Source: a virus
Strand: one strand, 5' to 3'
DNA length: 26,183 nt
IMG/VR virus record: IMGVR_UViG_3300042561_000312
Location: 1 to 26,183 of that record
Made by a program: the position numbers and the translations under genes
Notes under the pieces: model-generated
What the model saw: the letters and a program-made list of their open reading frames with translations, nothing else
Database searches by the model: none
Told to the model about the DNA's origin: nothing
Shown: positions 18,101 to 24,292 of the stretch, in pieces
How the letters are laid out: the number at the start of each line of letters is the position of its first letter
Position numbering within the stretch: the first letter of the stretch is position 1

Positions 18101-19477
18101 AATACGCTGCTCGGGAGCCAGGCCGGCTGGCACATCACCACCGGCGGCCGGAACACGCAGCTCGGCAACAAGGCCGGCGATTATAACTACACGGCGTCCG
18201 ACAACACCCTCGTCGGCTGGGCCGCTGGCTACCTGCGCGCGACAGGCAACGAGAACACTTTTGTCGGCGCCTCTGCCGGTCGCGGCAATGAGCAGGTGCT
18301 CAACATCACCGGCGCGAGCGGTAACGGCTCGACGGTGACGTTCACCTTCAGCGCGATCTCCACTGCGATCGAGACAGGCACCACGATCATTGTGCAAAGC
18401 GTCAACCCATCTGGGTATAACAATTATTACACCGTTACTGGCGGCACCACGACAAGCTGCACCGTCGCGAGTGCAGTGACGGCGAGCTATGTCTCAGGAG
18501 GTACGCTAACAGTCAATCACGACATCACCGGCTCGGTAGTGGTCGGCTTCGAGGCGCTGCGAAACCCCGACACCGGAGCTGACTACAACCATATCTTTGG
18601 GTATCAAGCCGGCTTCGCGATTACGACCGGCGCAAACAACACCCTGCTTGGATATCGGGCCGGCAACACCATCACGACCGGCTCGCGCAACTTGCTGCTT
18701 GGCTACGACGTGGACACGCCGCTCGGCACCACGAGCAACTACATGTCGATCGGCAATTTGCTGTTCGCGACGAACGTCGACGGCGCCGGAACAACTGTCT
18801 CGGCTGGTGCGCTCGGCATCAAAACGGCAACGCCCGCCGGCACACTGCTCGATCTCGGCGGCAACGTCTGCCTGGAGCGCGACGCTGACGACACGCTTGC
18901 CCTTCGCCGCAGCACGACGGCGCAGATGCTCCGGGTCTACAACACCTATACGAGCAGCACGAACAATGAGTTCCTGCGGCTTGGATTTGATACGAACGTC
19001 GCTGTAATCGGCACGGTCAAGGGCAGCGGCGGCGGCACCGCGCGAGCGCTCGCTCTACAAACGGACGGCACGACGCGGTGGACGGTCGGCGCCACCAGCG
19101 GGCACATCCTGTGCGCGTCGGACGGCGGCTTCGACATCGGTCAGGACGGCGCGTCACGGCCCAACAATCTCTGGGTCAAATCGAGCATCCTTGCCGATAC
19201 GCAGATTCGGGTCGCATCCGGTGGCGCTCTTGGCTGGCGCAGTCGATCCATCATGACCTCGCCAAGCGATGGCGTTATCCGGGCAAGAGTTGCAGCGGAT
19301 ACGTCATATTCGGAAATACAATGCCGAACGGTCAAATTGTTCCCGGATATTGGGACAATCTGGACGCCAACCACCAACGGCGAGATTATCGTCGAGTTTA
19401 CGAGCAATACGAGTTTGACGTTCAAATGTCGCGGGTCGGACGGGATCAACCGGTCTGTCAGCCTGACACTGAGCTAA
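15176..19477 (+). CDS. Tail fibre / receptor-binding protein with YadA-like repeats
   Basis: 1433 aa. Residues about 1-105 form an N-terminal module (GTVEFYLAGTNTATNVYSD, then LGTYDNVRC) of the kind that anchors podophage fibres to the tail. Residues about 227-307 resemble DUF2793-type fibre domains (GSPTTGAWYIVASSPTGAW). Six Gly-X-Y triplets (478-495) give a short collagen-like segment. Residues about 654-1037 and 1122-1205 contain many copies of an N-x-A-(I/L)-G ... A-G/A-L ... T-T-G unit, like the left-handed beta-roll of trimeric autotransporter heads. A beta-rich insert (about 1038-1121) interrupts the array. The C-terminal ~230 residues are beta-rich; no S74 chaperone motif is visible. 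ATG 15176 follows AGGAAC. It probably trimerises and binds the host surface. Confidence 0.85.
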   Translation: MPDAGFVFPPAFRVATDAMAVAAGGTVEFYLAGTNTATNVYSDSTLLTSLGSTVYLDSGGHPVAGSGSTTKVVAYTGAALIKLIVKDSGGATLGTYDNVRCSQDTSGISGGGSDGAVETIVSKTADYTVLAADDGTLFACDPSGGTFALTLPSAVTVGDGYEVAIRHSGTTTTNRVRVVTTSSQTIAIDGLAVSACTLVGGGEVIRLASNGGNWVCTDHTAPKISENMPLPIADRLSSPPGSPTTGAWYIVASSPTGAWFTFSQHDLVRSDGQGGWHRYTPTADCGWLGYLQDEDLLVQFRGSAWVDLSNIAAPTTTTLGHITVAHQLSDGTVGGAVGASSNTWYTRALNTTVKAGTGTLSGVALATNTLTNVPAGTYFWSAALKFGKVNGAQFRIRGTTAGILDYSPTVAVTSTDEQNQVLPAFGVFTIAASDTIYIENAVSANANDTSAAGAAAALTGVTEVYATLTLVDLTATQGPQGAQGIQGNTGAAGLPWSFATSTSMDNPGAGYLRLNNATLASVTAAAISDNCGLSGNPDVAAWVLGWDDSTTQTNRGTLVLKKATAQHNVAIYEVTGASTDNSGWTQLALTHVSSSGAFAADDQLFVEFSATGDSGTSDLVVTTSTDGQIKQGGDRLLHTFTHPTGSSAVPDGRNIFLGRNAGNFTLGSGATSTSHASHLIGIGVETLDAVTTGGDMVAIGSSALGAATTGSSAVGIGRSALGSLTSGSAHVAIGLRAMQSATTATTCVAIGQDAMAAATTSFASIGIGVQALLALTTGNDNIALGNNAGRGVTTAGQNIAIGNETLRTGNSARNIAIGTGALNKLTSGDYQVAIGHEASYYQTSGVNGVMVGYQAGRGVDGVTTARWCTGIGFQALTGITTGEANTALGWSAGAAVTTGAGNTFIGSSSGLYGTTAEQNTAVGAYTMGAQSATLGNTSSYNVAVGVYALRAIQSGDGGNTAVGYEAGRTITTGFDNTLLGSQAGWHITTGGRNTQLGNKAGDYNYTASDNTLVGWAAGYLRATGNENTFVGASAGRGNEQVLNITGASGNGSTVTFTFSAISTAIETGTTIIVQSVNPSGYNNYYTVTGGTTTSCTVASAVTASYVSGGTLTVNHDITGSVVVGFEALRNPDTGADYNHIFGYQAGFAITTGANNTLLGYRAGNTITTGSRNLLLGYDVDTPLGTTSNYMSIGNLLFATNVDGAGTTVSAGALGIKTATPAGTLLDLGGNVCLERDADDTLALRRSTTAQMLRVYNTYTSSTNNEFLRLGFDTNVAVIGTVKGSGGGTARALALQTDGTTRWTVGATSGHILCASDGGFDIGQDGASRPNNLWVKSSILADTQIRVASGGALGWRSRSIMTSPSDGVIRARVAADTSYSEIQCRTVKLFPDIGTIWTPTTNGEIIVEFTSNTSLTFKCRGSDGINRSVSLTLS
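17135..18665 (+). repeat. Degenerate repeat array encoding NxAIG-type units in the tail fibre
   Basis: About 15-18 in-frame copies of a roughly 20-26-codon unit, with cores such as VAIG, AVGIG, IALGNNAG, TAVGYEAG, TLLGSQAG and TLLGYRAG, each usually followed by TTG. The array is interrupted by a non-repeat insert at about 18289-18540 and then resumes. DNA copies share many bases (for example ACGACCGGC-type stretches), giving potential for recombinational length change. Confidence 0.75.
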
Positions 19478-19489
19478 CAGGAGAGACGC

Positions 19490-19690
19490 ATGCTTGATAC
19501 AGCGCCAACCACACAGACCGCAGATCAGACGGAGCCAGCACCGGCCAACCCCCACGCTCTCGCTCATCTTGACGCGGCCACGCGGTATTATGCGGGCGTC
19601 GTTTCGCAAGGTGGAATACAGGCCCTTGTGCAGGTCTGGCCTCAGATCGTGGCGTTGATGGAGCAGCTTCAGCGGATTGAGCGCAAATGA
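19490..19690 (+). CDS. Small hypothetical protein after tail fibre
   Basis: 66 aa. ATG 19490 follows a strong AGGAG. The N-terminal 25 residues are Thr/Ala/Pro/Gln-rich and probably disordered; residues 28-66 look helical and amphipathic (GGIQALVQVWPQIVALMEQL). There is no clear membrane segment. It overlaps the next gene through ATGA. Position directly after the fibre would suit a fibre accessory or chaperone, but nothing in the sequence proves it. Confidence 0.55.
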   Translation: MLDTAPTTQTADQTEPAPANPHALAHLDAATRYYAGVVSQGGIQALVQVWPQIVALMEQLQRIERK

Positions 19691-19965
19691 CACTCGACGA
19701 GAAGCTTGCATGGAGAGCGGCACGGGTCAGGCCGTGCCCACCCGGTCGGCAATCGTCCGGCGACGCCCCCAGACCCGACGTTGACGCGGTGCTGTCGGCA
19801 GTTATCGGCAGAGCTGAAGCGGCCGAGGGGGTGGTTGTCGAGACTGCGCAGACTGTCGCGCGCGCGCAGGCCGAAATAACCGACCTCAAAACGCGCCTTG
19901 CGACAATTGAAGGCGCGATGCGGGCTCTTGCCGTCGAGGCCGAGCGCAATCTGAGGGTGGCATAG
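19687..19965 (+). CDS. Small coiled-coil hypothetical protein
   Basis: 92 aa. Its ATG (19687) overlaps the upstream TGA, and it ends exactly before ATG 19966 of the next gene, so it is tightly coupled. Residues about 33-90 form a long heptad-like helix (ALA/VVVETAQTVARAQAEI, then LKTRLATIEGAM). The N-terminus is Arg/Pro-rich. No known family recognised; possibly a small structural or oligomerising partner of the neighbouring proteins. Confidence 0.55.
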   Translation: MTLDEKLAWRAARVRPCPPGRQSSGDAPRPDVDAVLSAVIGRAEAAEGVVVETAQTVARAQAEITDLKTRLATIEGAMRALAVEAERNLRVA

Positions 19966-21867
19966 ATGGCGACGCTATCCCAAGGCCCGCAGCCGCAGTT
20001 CCGCAACATGTTGGCCGACGCGATTAGGGACTATAGCCCGACGCTGGCCAACCGGCTGAACGACCCAACTTCGGGGGCGGGATTAGCGGTCGATGCCGTG
20101 GGCGGCTTGGCAGACATGCTGATCGGTCAGCCCTACCGCAGCATGAACAACCTGCTCAGCCGGCCTTACGTGAGCGGCGACCCGCAGGCGGCTGAAGATG
20201 CGTTCAATGTCGCGGGGGCGGCGATGACGGGCGGGTTGCTGGCGCCACGGCCGCGCAACAGTTTGGGGGCGGGCGGGCGCGTCACTCCGGCGGCAGGGAT
20301 GCCAGAAACGCCGATCGCATTGGGTCGGTCTCCGGCAGGTGCTCCCGCACCCAATCCGCTGCCGTCTGGCCCGATGGCAGACGGTCGGCCGGTCCCCGTG
20401 CTGTCCCGTCCCGATCATCTACAAGGACAGGCGCCCCATATGACGCTGCCGGATGATCTGTTGCCAAGCGCATCATATGCTCCATGGTCAGTTGAAGGAT
20501 ACAATATAAGCCTTGGTGATATTGCGCCGACGCGGCAGATGCTTCAAGAGCAATTCGTTGCTGGGGCCGTGCCAGATGGTTGGTATGTGCACGGGCGGGC
20601 TCGTCGGGGCGACCTTGACACGGGGAACGTGATTCAGGGCACGCAACTGCCAGACGTGGCAACGCAATACGCAGGGAAACAGGGCGGCAGCGTGTGGGCC
20701 ATGAGGCCGGCACCGGATGCAAAAGTGCTCGACTTCACCAGCGACGCCACGGCGGACGTGAGGCGAACGACGGCGCAAGCGTTGATGGATTATCGCGCTG
20801 GGTCTTTGCCATTCGACCGCGACTTGACCGGCACCACGGGCCGGGAAATGTCGTCTGAGATACGGCAGGCGCTTGCACCCGACAGCATCGTCAACAGCGC
20901 GGGGGCGTTTGACAACCCGGAGTGGGTCAATTGGCTTGCCGATAGAACAAGAGCAGGTTTTATCAGGACACCGGACGGTGCCGTTGCAATGTCGCCTGAC
21001 GACGTGCAGGCCGTGCGCTTGTTCGCCAACGGCGGTCGCCCTGGGGCTCTGGCCGGGGCGAGCATCAACGCTTTGGCGGACAACCAGCCCACCGGCATCC
21101 GTGCCTATCACGGAAGCCCACACGACTTCGATCGCTTTGACATGAGCAAAATAGGCACGGGTGAGGGAGCACAGGCGTATGGGCATGGGCTGTACTTTGC
21201 TGAGGCCGAAAACGTTGCGAAGACGTATAAAGATGCAGGCCCAGAGGCGTCGCGCCAGTACGATATAATTAACGGGAAGCTGACTCAGCTAGCCAGGGAA
21301 ATGGACAAATATCGAGGAGGGACATACGGAACTTATACAGACCCCAAAGGCTACGAATTGAAAGCTGAATACGACAGGCTGATGGAAGATCGAAAAAAAA
21401 TTGGCAGGATGTACGAGGTGAACATCCGCGCGAACCCTGACGATTTCCTCGACTGGGACAAGCCGCTGAGCCAGCAGCCGCCGTCAGTACAAAAGCTGCT
21501 TACTGAGCACCCGCGCATGGGCCCGGCGATAAAAGATTGGGCCAATCGGCGTGACGGTGAAGGTCAATCAGTGTGGCACGCCGCCGATGAATTAACAAAA
21601 GATCCCATCCGGGCAGCCGAAGCGCTGAGAAACGCCGGTATCCCCGGCATTCGCTACCTTGATCAAGGTTCCCGTGGGGCTGGCGAGGGCTCTCGCAACT
21701 ACGTCGTGTTCGACGACAACCTGATAGAGATCCTGCGCAAGTACGGGCTTGTTGGCTTGATGGCGGGCGGTGCGGCTGCAGGCATGGCCCCGCCTGCCCC
21801 GAATCAGCTTGGCGAGGCGCTGTCCCGTCCTGACTGGACTCGCAACCTTCGGCCGGGGGATATCTGA
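19966..21867 (+). CDS. Polyvalent-type protein with ADP-ribosyltransferase domain, probably two in tandem
   Basis: 633 aa. Residues 1-150 form a Gly/Ala/Pro-rich N-terminal module with hydrophobic patches. Residues about 378-594 match the ART fold recurrent in phage polyvalent proteins: YHGSPHDFDRFD (H382), IGTGEGAQAYGHGLYFAE (Y410), VAKTYKD, MYEVNI before a DWD motif, IPGIRYLDQGSRG and NYVVFDDNLIEIL (579-590). Such enzymes transfer ADP-ribose from NAD+ to targets. Residues 206-352 show the same order in weaker form: WYVHGR (H209), VATQYAGKQGG (Y235), SVWAMRPAPDAKVLDF and FIRTPDGAVAMSPDDVQAVRLF, suggesting a second, diverged ART-like domain. A Gly/Ala hydrophobic stretch lies at 594-607. The start abuts the upstream stop, and the end overlaps the endolysin ATG. 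It could be injected as an effector or act late in lysis; the target is unknown. Confidence 0.75.
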   Translation: MATLSQGPQPQFRNMLADAIRDYSPTLANRLNDPTSGAGLAVDAVGGLADMLIGQPYRSMNNLLSRPYVSGDPQAAEDAFNVAGAAMTGGLLAPRPRNSLGAGGRVTPAAGMPETPIALGRSPAGAPAPNPLPSGPMADGRPVPVLSRPDHLQGQAPHMTLPDDLLPSASYAPWSVEGYNISLGDIAPTRQMLQEQFVAGAVPDGWYVHGRARRGDLDTGNVIQGTQLPDVATQYAGKQGGSVWAMRPAPDAKVLDFTSDATADVRRTTAQALMDYRAGSLPFDRDLTGTTGREMSSEIRQALAPDSIVNSAGAFDNPEWVNWLADRTRAGFIRTPDGAVAMSPDDVQAVRLFANGGRPGALAGASINALADNQPTGIRAYHGSPHDFDRFDMSKIGTGEGAQAYGHGLYFAEAENVAKTYKDAGPEASRQYDIINGKLTQLAREMDKYRGGTYGTYTDPKGYELKAEYDRLMEDRKKIGRMYEVNIRANPDDFLDWDKPLSQQPPSVQKLLTEHPRMGPAIKDWANRRDGEGQSVWHAADELTKDPIRAAEALRNAGIPGIRYLDQGSRGAGEGSRNYVVFDDNLIEILRKYGLVGLMAGGAAAGMAPPAPNQLGEALSRPDWTRNLRPGDI

Positions 21868-22589
21868 TGACCCCTTGGATGGATCACGCCTGGAGCCACG
21901 TCGGCGTATCTGAGACGCGCGGCAGCGGCGCCACGTCGGCCATTGTCTCCATGTACGCCAAGGCCGGGCACGGCGACGTTAAATCAGACGAAGTGCCGTG
22001 GTGCGCGGCATTCGTCGGCGCGTGCCTGCGGGACGCTGGCCTGTCCAACACCGGCAGCCTCATGGCGCGATCGTACCTCCAGTACGGCACCAAGATCGAC
22101 GCCCCGCGCGTCGGCTGCATCGTGGTCCTCAAGCGCGGCGCCCCGCCGGCCGGCCACGTCGGGTTTGTCACGGGCTGGGGGGACGGCAAGATCCGCGTTT
22201 TGGGCGGCAATCAGGGCGACAAGGTCTGCGAGGCAAGCTACCGCGAGGCCGATGTGCTCGGCTATCGTTGGCCACCGGCGGCAATGGCGCCGGGCGTGGT
22301 CGCAGGGCCAGCGCCCAAGCCGCTCGTCAAGTCGCGCACGCTCTGGAACCTCGGCTTAGGCACGTCGTTTCTGACCTGGCTTGGCGGGCTGTTCGCCGAC
22401 GCCATGCAGATCGTTACGCAGGCCGGGACGCAGTTTGCGGCGCTCGGCCCATCTCGAGAGATGTTGGCAACGATCGGCGGCAACTCCACCACGATCGCGA
22501 TGGCGCTCGGCGTCGGCTGCTTGGTGAGCGCTGCGGCTGTCAACATCGGGGACCGCACGCCAAAGGAGCCTCCCCATGGTCCTGCTTAG
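21867..22589 (+). CDS. Endolysin, CHAP/NlpC-like (TIGR02594-type) with C-terminal hydrophobic segments
   Basis: 240-aa peptidoglycan hydrolase, likely an amidase or endopeptidase. The catalytic domain (residues 1-135) has C46 in EVPWCAAFVGACL, H97 in AGHVGFVTGW and N115 in LGGNQGDKV, the Cys/His/polar order of TIGR02594 papain-like phage lysins. After a Pro/Ala linker (136-155), a SRTLWN-type segment leads into two hydrophobic stretches, about 159-177 and 208-225, that could span or tether to the membrane. ATG 21867 overlaps the upstream TGA. It overlaps the i-spanin start by 14 nt. The hydrophobic tail is typical of some Rhizobiales-phage lysins in my recollection; whether it acts as an anchor or holin-like part is unproven. 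Confidence 0.85.
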   Translation: MTPWMDHAWSHVGVSETRGSGATSAIVSMYAKAGHGDVKSDEVPWCAAFVGACLRDAGLSNTGSLMARSYLQYGTKIDAPRVGCIVVLKRGAPPAGHVGFVTGWGDGKIRVLGGNQGDKVCEASYREADVLGYRWPPAAMAPGVVAGPAPKPLVKSRTLWNLGLGTSFLTWLGGLFADAMQIVTQAGTQFAALGPSREMLATIGGNSTTIAMALGVGCLVSAAAVNIGDRTPKEPPHGPA

Positions 22590-22827
22590 GCAACTGGTGG
22601 GTGCTCACTGGATCGCCGCCGGTGCAATCTCGGCTGCGCTCGTGGCGGTGTTGGGCTGGGACAGTAGCCGGAAGGCGCGTTGGGTTGAGTCTGGAAGACA
22701 GGAGGTGCGCGTCGAGACGGAGAAACGAGGAAATGAGAACGCCGCCAAGGCTGACCGCGCTCGCCGCGCTGCTGACCAGCTCCCTGCTGACCGCTTGCGG
22801 GACCGCTGGTGTCGCGACTGTAACTGA
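22576..22827 (+). CDS. Inner-membrane spanin (Rz-like)
   Basis: 83 aa with an N-terminal membrane segment (residues about 11-29, AHWIAAGAISAALVAVLGW), followed by a charged helical periplasmic part (about 30-75) and a short C-terminal segment RDRWCRDCN. This is the i-spanin layout: anchored in the inner membrane and pairing with an outer-membrane lipoprotein to fuse membranes in the final lysis step. Start ATG 22576 follows AAAGGAG. The gene overlaps the end of the endolysin and the start of the o-spanin gene. Two Cys residues near the end might allow disulphide-linked oligomers. Confidence 0.75.
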   Translation: MVLLRQLVGAHWIAAGAISAALVAVLGWDSSRKARWVESGRQEVRVETEKRGNENAAKADRARRAADQLPADRLRDRWCRDCN

Positions 22828-22963
22828 TACGTCGTGTCGAAGCTTCAAGCCGATCTCAATGTCGAAGCTCGACACCACCGAGACCAAGCGCCAGATCGTC
22901 GGCCACAACAAAGCGTTTGAAGCTGTCTGCGGGGAGGCCCCTCAGCAGGTGGCAGCCCGATGA
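22733..22963 (+). CDS. Outer-membrane spanin lipoprotein (Rz1-like)
   Basis: 76 aa in a different frame, beginning inside the i-spanin gene and extending past it. The N-terminus MRTPPRLTALAALL is a lipoprotein signal peptide ending in lipobox LTAC with C22 as the lipidated residue. The mature part contains CRSFKPISMSKLDTTETKRQ and ends with HNKAFEAVCG, matching a small lipoprotein family I recall from lysis cassettes (CxxxxPIxxS...T..RQI..HN). Start ATG 22733 has GGAG about 10 nt upstream. A longer in-frame opening reaching back to 21998 is a shadow of the endolysin. The gene ends directly before ATG 22964. Confidence 0.8.
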   Translation: MRTPPRLTALAALLTSSLLTACGTAGVATVTDTSCRSFKPISMSKLDTTETKRQIVGHNKAFEAVCGEAPQQVAAR

Positions 22964-23203
22964 ATGAGCGAGCTGGACACGTATCTGCATGGCCAGACGC
23001 TGCACAAGCTCAGCTCGATCGAATCCGCGCAGAACGAGACCAACGACAAGCTCGACGACCTGACCACCAAGGTGGACTCCGCGCTGTCGTGGGCTCAGCG
23101 CCTCGTGCTGCTTGGGCTGGCGATCATGGGGGCATTCGGCCTCAACTACAGCCCAGAGAAATTGGGGGAAGCCCTGGCGGCCGCCGTCAAGGCGCTAAAA
23201 TGA
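22964..23203 (+). CDS. Putative holin (XhlA-like topology)
   Basis: 79 aa. ATG 22964 follows the o-spanin TGA without a gap. The N-terminal 40 residues form a charged amphipathic helix with heptad character (HKLSSIESAQNETNDKLDDL). A single membrane segment (about 46-62, RLVLLGLAIMGAFGLNY) and a short helical tail follow. This coiled-coil-plus-TM layout resembles XhlA-type membrane lysis proteins. Location within the lysis cassette supports a holin or holin-accessory role. It overlaps the next small gene by ATGA. Confidence 0.6.
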   Translation: MSELDTYLHGQTLHKLSSIESAQNETNDKLDDLTTKVDSALSWAQRLVLLGLAIMGAFGLNYSPEKLGEALAAAVKALK

Positions 23204-23298
23204 GCAGGCGGCTGTGCCATTGGCTGCTTGCTGGCGCTTTGCTGGCTATCTGCTTCGGGCTGGGACAGACGCTGTGGTGGTTCTGGGTCGCGCTGTAG
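23200..23298 (+). CDS. 32-aa single-TM peptide closing the lysis cassette
   Basis: ATG 23200 overlaps the previous stop (AAATGA), and TAG is at 23296-23298. The product starts MSRRLCHWLLAG, has a hydrophobic core of about 20 residues and an aromatic end (LWWFWVAL). The basic N-terminus and Trp-rich membrane border are typical of short membrane peptides. It may be a pinholin-like or holin-modulating peptide, or simply a small membrane protein; the overlap is the main argument that it is translated. Confidence 0.5.
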   Translation: MSRRLCHWLLAGALLAICFGLGQTLWWFWVAL

Positions 23299-23372
23299 AT
23301 GCCCGCACCGCGTGGTGGGCGTCATGCACCTGCGCCGGCGGCTTTTGCTCCATTGAGTGTGCGGGCATTTTA
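23299..23372 (+). terminator. Terminator-like inverted repeat after the lysis cassette
   Basis: ATGCCCGCAC (23299-23308) and GTGCGGGCAT (23359-23368) are perfect 10-bp inverted repeats; TTTATATT continues from the right arm. The arms begin right after the last stop codon. The 50-nt loop is long for a simple intrinsic terminator but contains GC-rich sequence that could fold. It probably marks the end of the late rightward transcript. Confidence 0.45.
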
Positions 23373-23507
23373 TATTCGCTCAACGAGCTACCCCGCAGCC
23401 CTCGTCTAAGCCGGGCGCTACCCGACCGCGCCTATAGCTACCCGTGGGATTTTACCTCTCCACGGCCGAGGGGATGGTCAGGCCCTCTTCGTCTTCCTTG
23501 TGGTGCG

Positions 23508-23807
23508 TCACCGCTCAAGACGGAACTTGAGCCAATCTTCTGATCGCTCTGTCCAAGCGGAGCAAACGGTCATGTCTGTGGTCATAACCAGAGTTCCACA
23601 GCAGTCTTGTCGCTCGTCCACAGCCACCGGCGGCAGCGGCGGCAGCGGCAATTTTACTGGATAACCCGGCAATACGTCACTTACCCAATTTTGTGGCATC
23701 GACGTCCGTTTAAGATCCGGATGCAAGCACTGTCTAGCGCGGTCCATCCCCACGGTTGACCAGTGCTGGCAAGTCGAGCACTGCCTGGCCGTTTCGTCGC
23801 TGCTCAT
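23508..23807 (-). CDS. Small Cys-rich putative metal-binding protein
   Basis: 99 aa, last gene of a leftward cluster. ATG at 23807 follows a strong GGGGAGGAAA on the minus strand. It has C10-x2-C13 with HW following, then C27-LHP, C69-C70 and C82-SAW. This CxxCxxW ... C ... T ... CxxW pattern is seen in small phage zinc-binding proteins. A Pro/Leu-rich stretch (about 53-62) separates the two halves. No enzyme motif seen. It likely binds zinc; its function is unknown. It ends about 140 bases from the right arm of the rightward terminator-like repeat, so the two transcripts converge. Confidence 0.65.
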   Translation of the reverse strand: MSSDETARQCSTCQHWSTVGMDRARQCLHPDLKRTSMPQNWVSDVLPGYPVKLPLPPLPPVAVDERQDCCGTLVMTTDMTVCSAWTERSEDWLKFRLER

Positions 23808-23822
23808 CGGCTTTCCTCCCCT

Positions 23823-24008
23823 TCAACCGCGCTGGTACGGGCTCGACTTCACTGAGGTGCCGTGCTCCACGGCGAGATCGTCCAACTCTTGGAACTCTTG
23901 CAACTGACTCTCGCTGCAATCTTCCGCGCGGATGGGCAACTCGCGCTCATCGAAGACGCTTGGCGTCTCGACGCAGAAGAATGCGTAACCTTCTCGTGCG
24001 TATCGCAT
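23823..24008 (-). CDS. Small hypothetical protein
   Basis: 61 aa. ATG at 24008 is 5 nt past the upstream gene's stop, with GAGGG overlapping that stop region as Shine-Dalgarno. Acidic, with an N-terminal MRYAREGYAFFCVETP strand-like part and a middle acidic helix (ESQLQEFQELDDLAVEHG). No family recognised. Supported mainly by operon-like spacing with its neighbours. Confidence 0.5.
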   Translation of the reverse strand: MRYAREGYAFFCVETPSVFDERELPIRAEDCSESQLQEFQELDDLAVEHGTSVKSSPYQRG

Positions 24009-24013
24009 CGGCC

Positions 24014-24292
24014 TTATCCCTCTTGCAGTGCGGCCAGTGCCGCAGTGACTTTGCGCTCATTGACGCTCCGAACCGATCCGCCCGGCAGGAGCATGACATA
24101 CCGACCTACGCTCGACCGCAGCAGCGGCCCCCGATCGGCACCCTGCTCCACGTACGCGACGTGCTCAAACCGGGTAGGGATGCGCCACTGCATTATGGCG
24201 TTGTTGGTCCAGTAGAGTGCTGGGTCACGGTCTGGCCGCTGCCAATAGCTGAGCGGCCAGACCTCAACGCGGTCGCGATGCCCGCCCATCAT
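24014..24292 (-). CDS. Hypothetical 92-aa protein
   Basis: Starts at ATG 24292, overlapping the upstream gene's stop as ATGATG; GGAGGG precedes it. The second codon is also ATG. The sequence is aromatic in the first half (WPLSYWQRP, ALYWTNNAIMQWRIP) and helical at the end (NERKVTAALAALQEG). The W/Y-rich segment plus FEHVAYVEQG looks like a small beta/alpha domain. No known family recognised. Confidence 0.55.
   Translation of the reverse strand: MMGGHRDRVEVWPLSYWQRPDRDPALYWTNNAIMQWRIPTRFEHVAYVEQGADRGPLLRSSVGRYVMLLPGGSVRSVNERKVTAALAALQEG

Noticed and set aside
17135-18665. Possible CRISPR or non-coding tandem repeat array
   Set aside because: Repeats are degenerate, in frame and encode NxAIG units of the tail fibre; there are no constant repeats separated by unique spacers.
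21998-22963. 321-codon frame covering the endolysin region in another phase
   Set aside because: Only its last 76 codons (from 22733) make sense, as the o-spanin lipoprotein; the rest is an Arg-rich shadow of the endolysin and i-spanin genes.
23214-23543. 109-codon plus-strand frame from GTG after the lysis genes
   Set aside because: No Shine-Dalgarno, overlaps the 32-aa peptide and terminator-like repeat, and its end enters the minus-strand Cys-rich gene; composition looks random.
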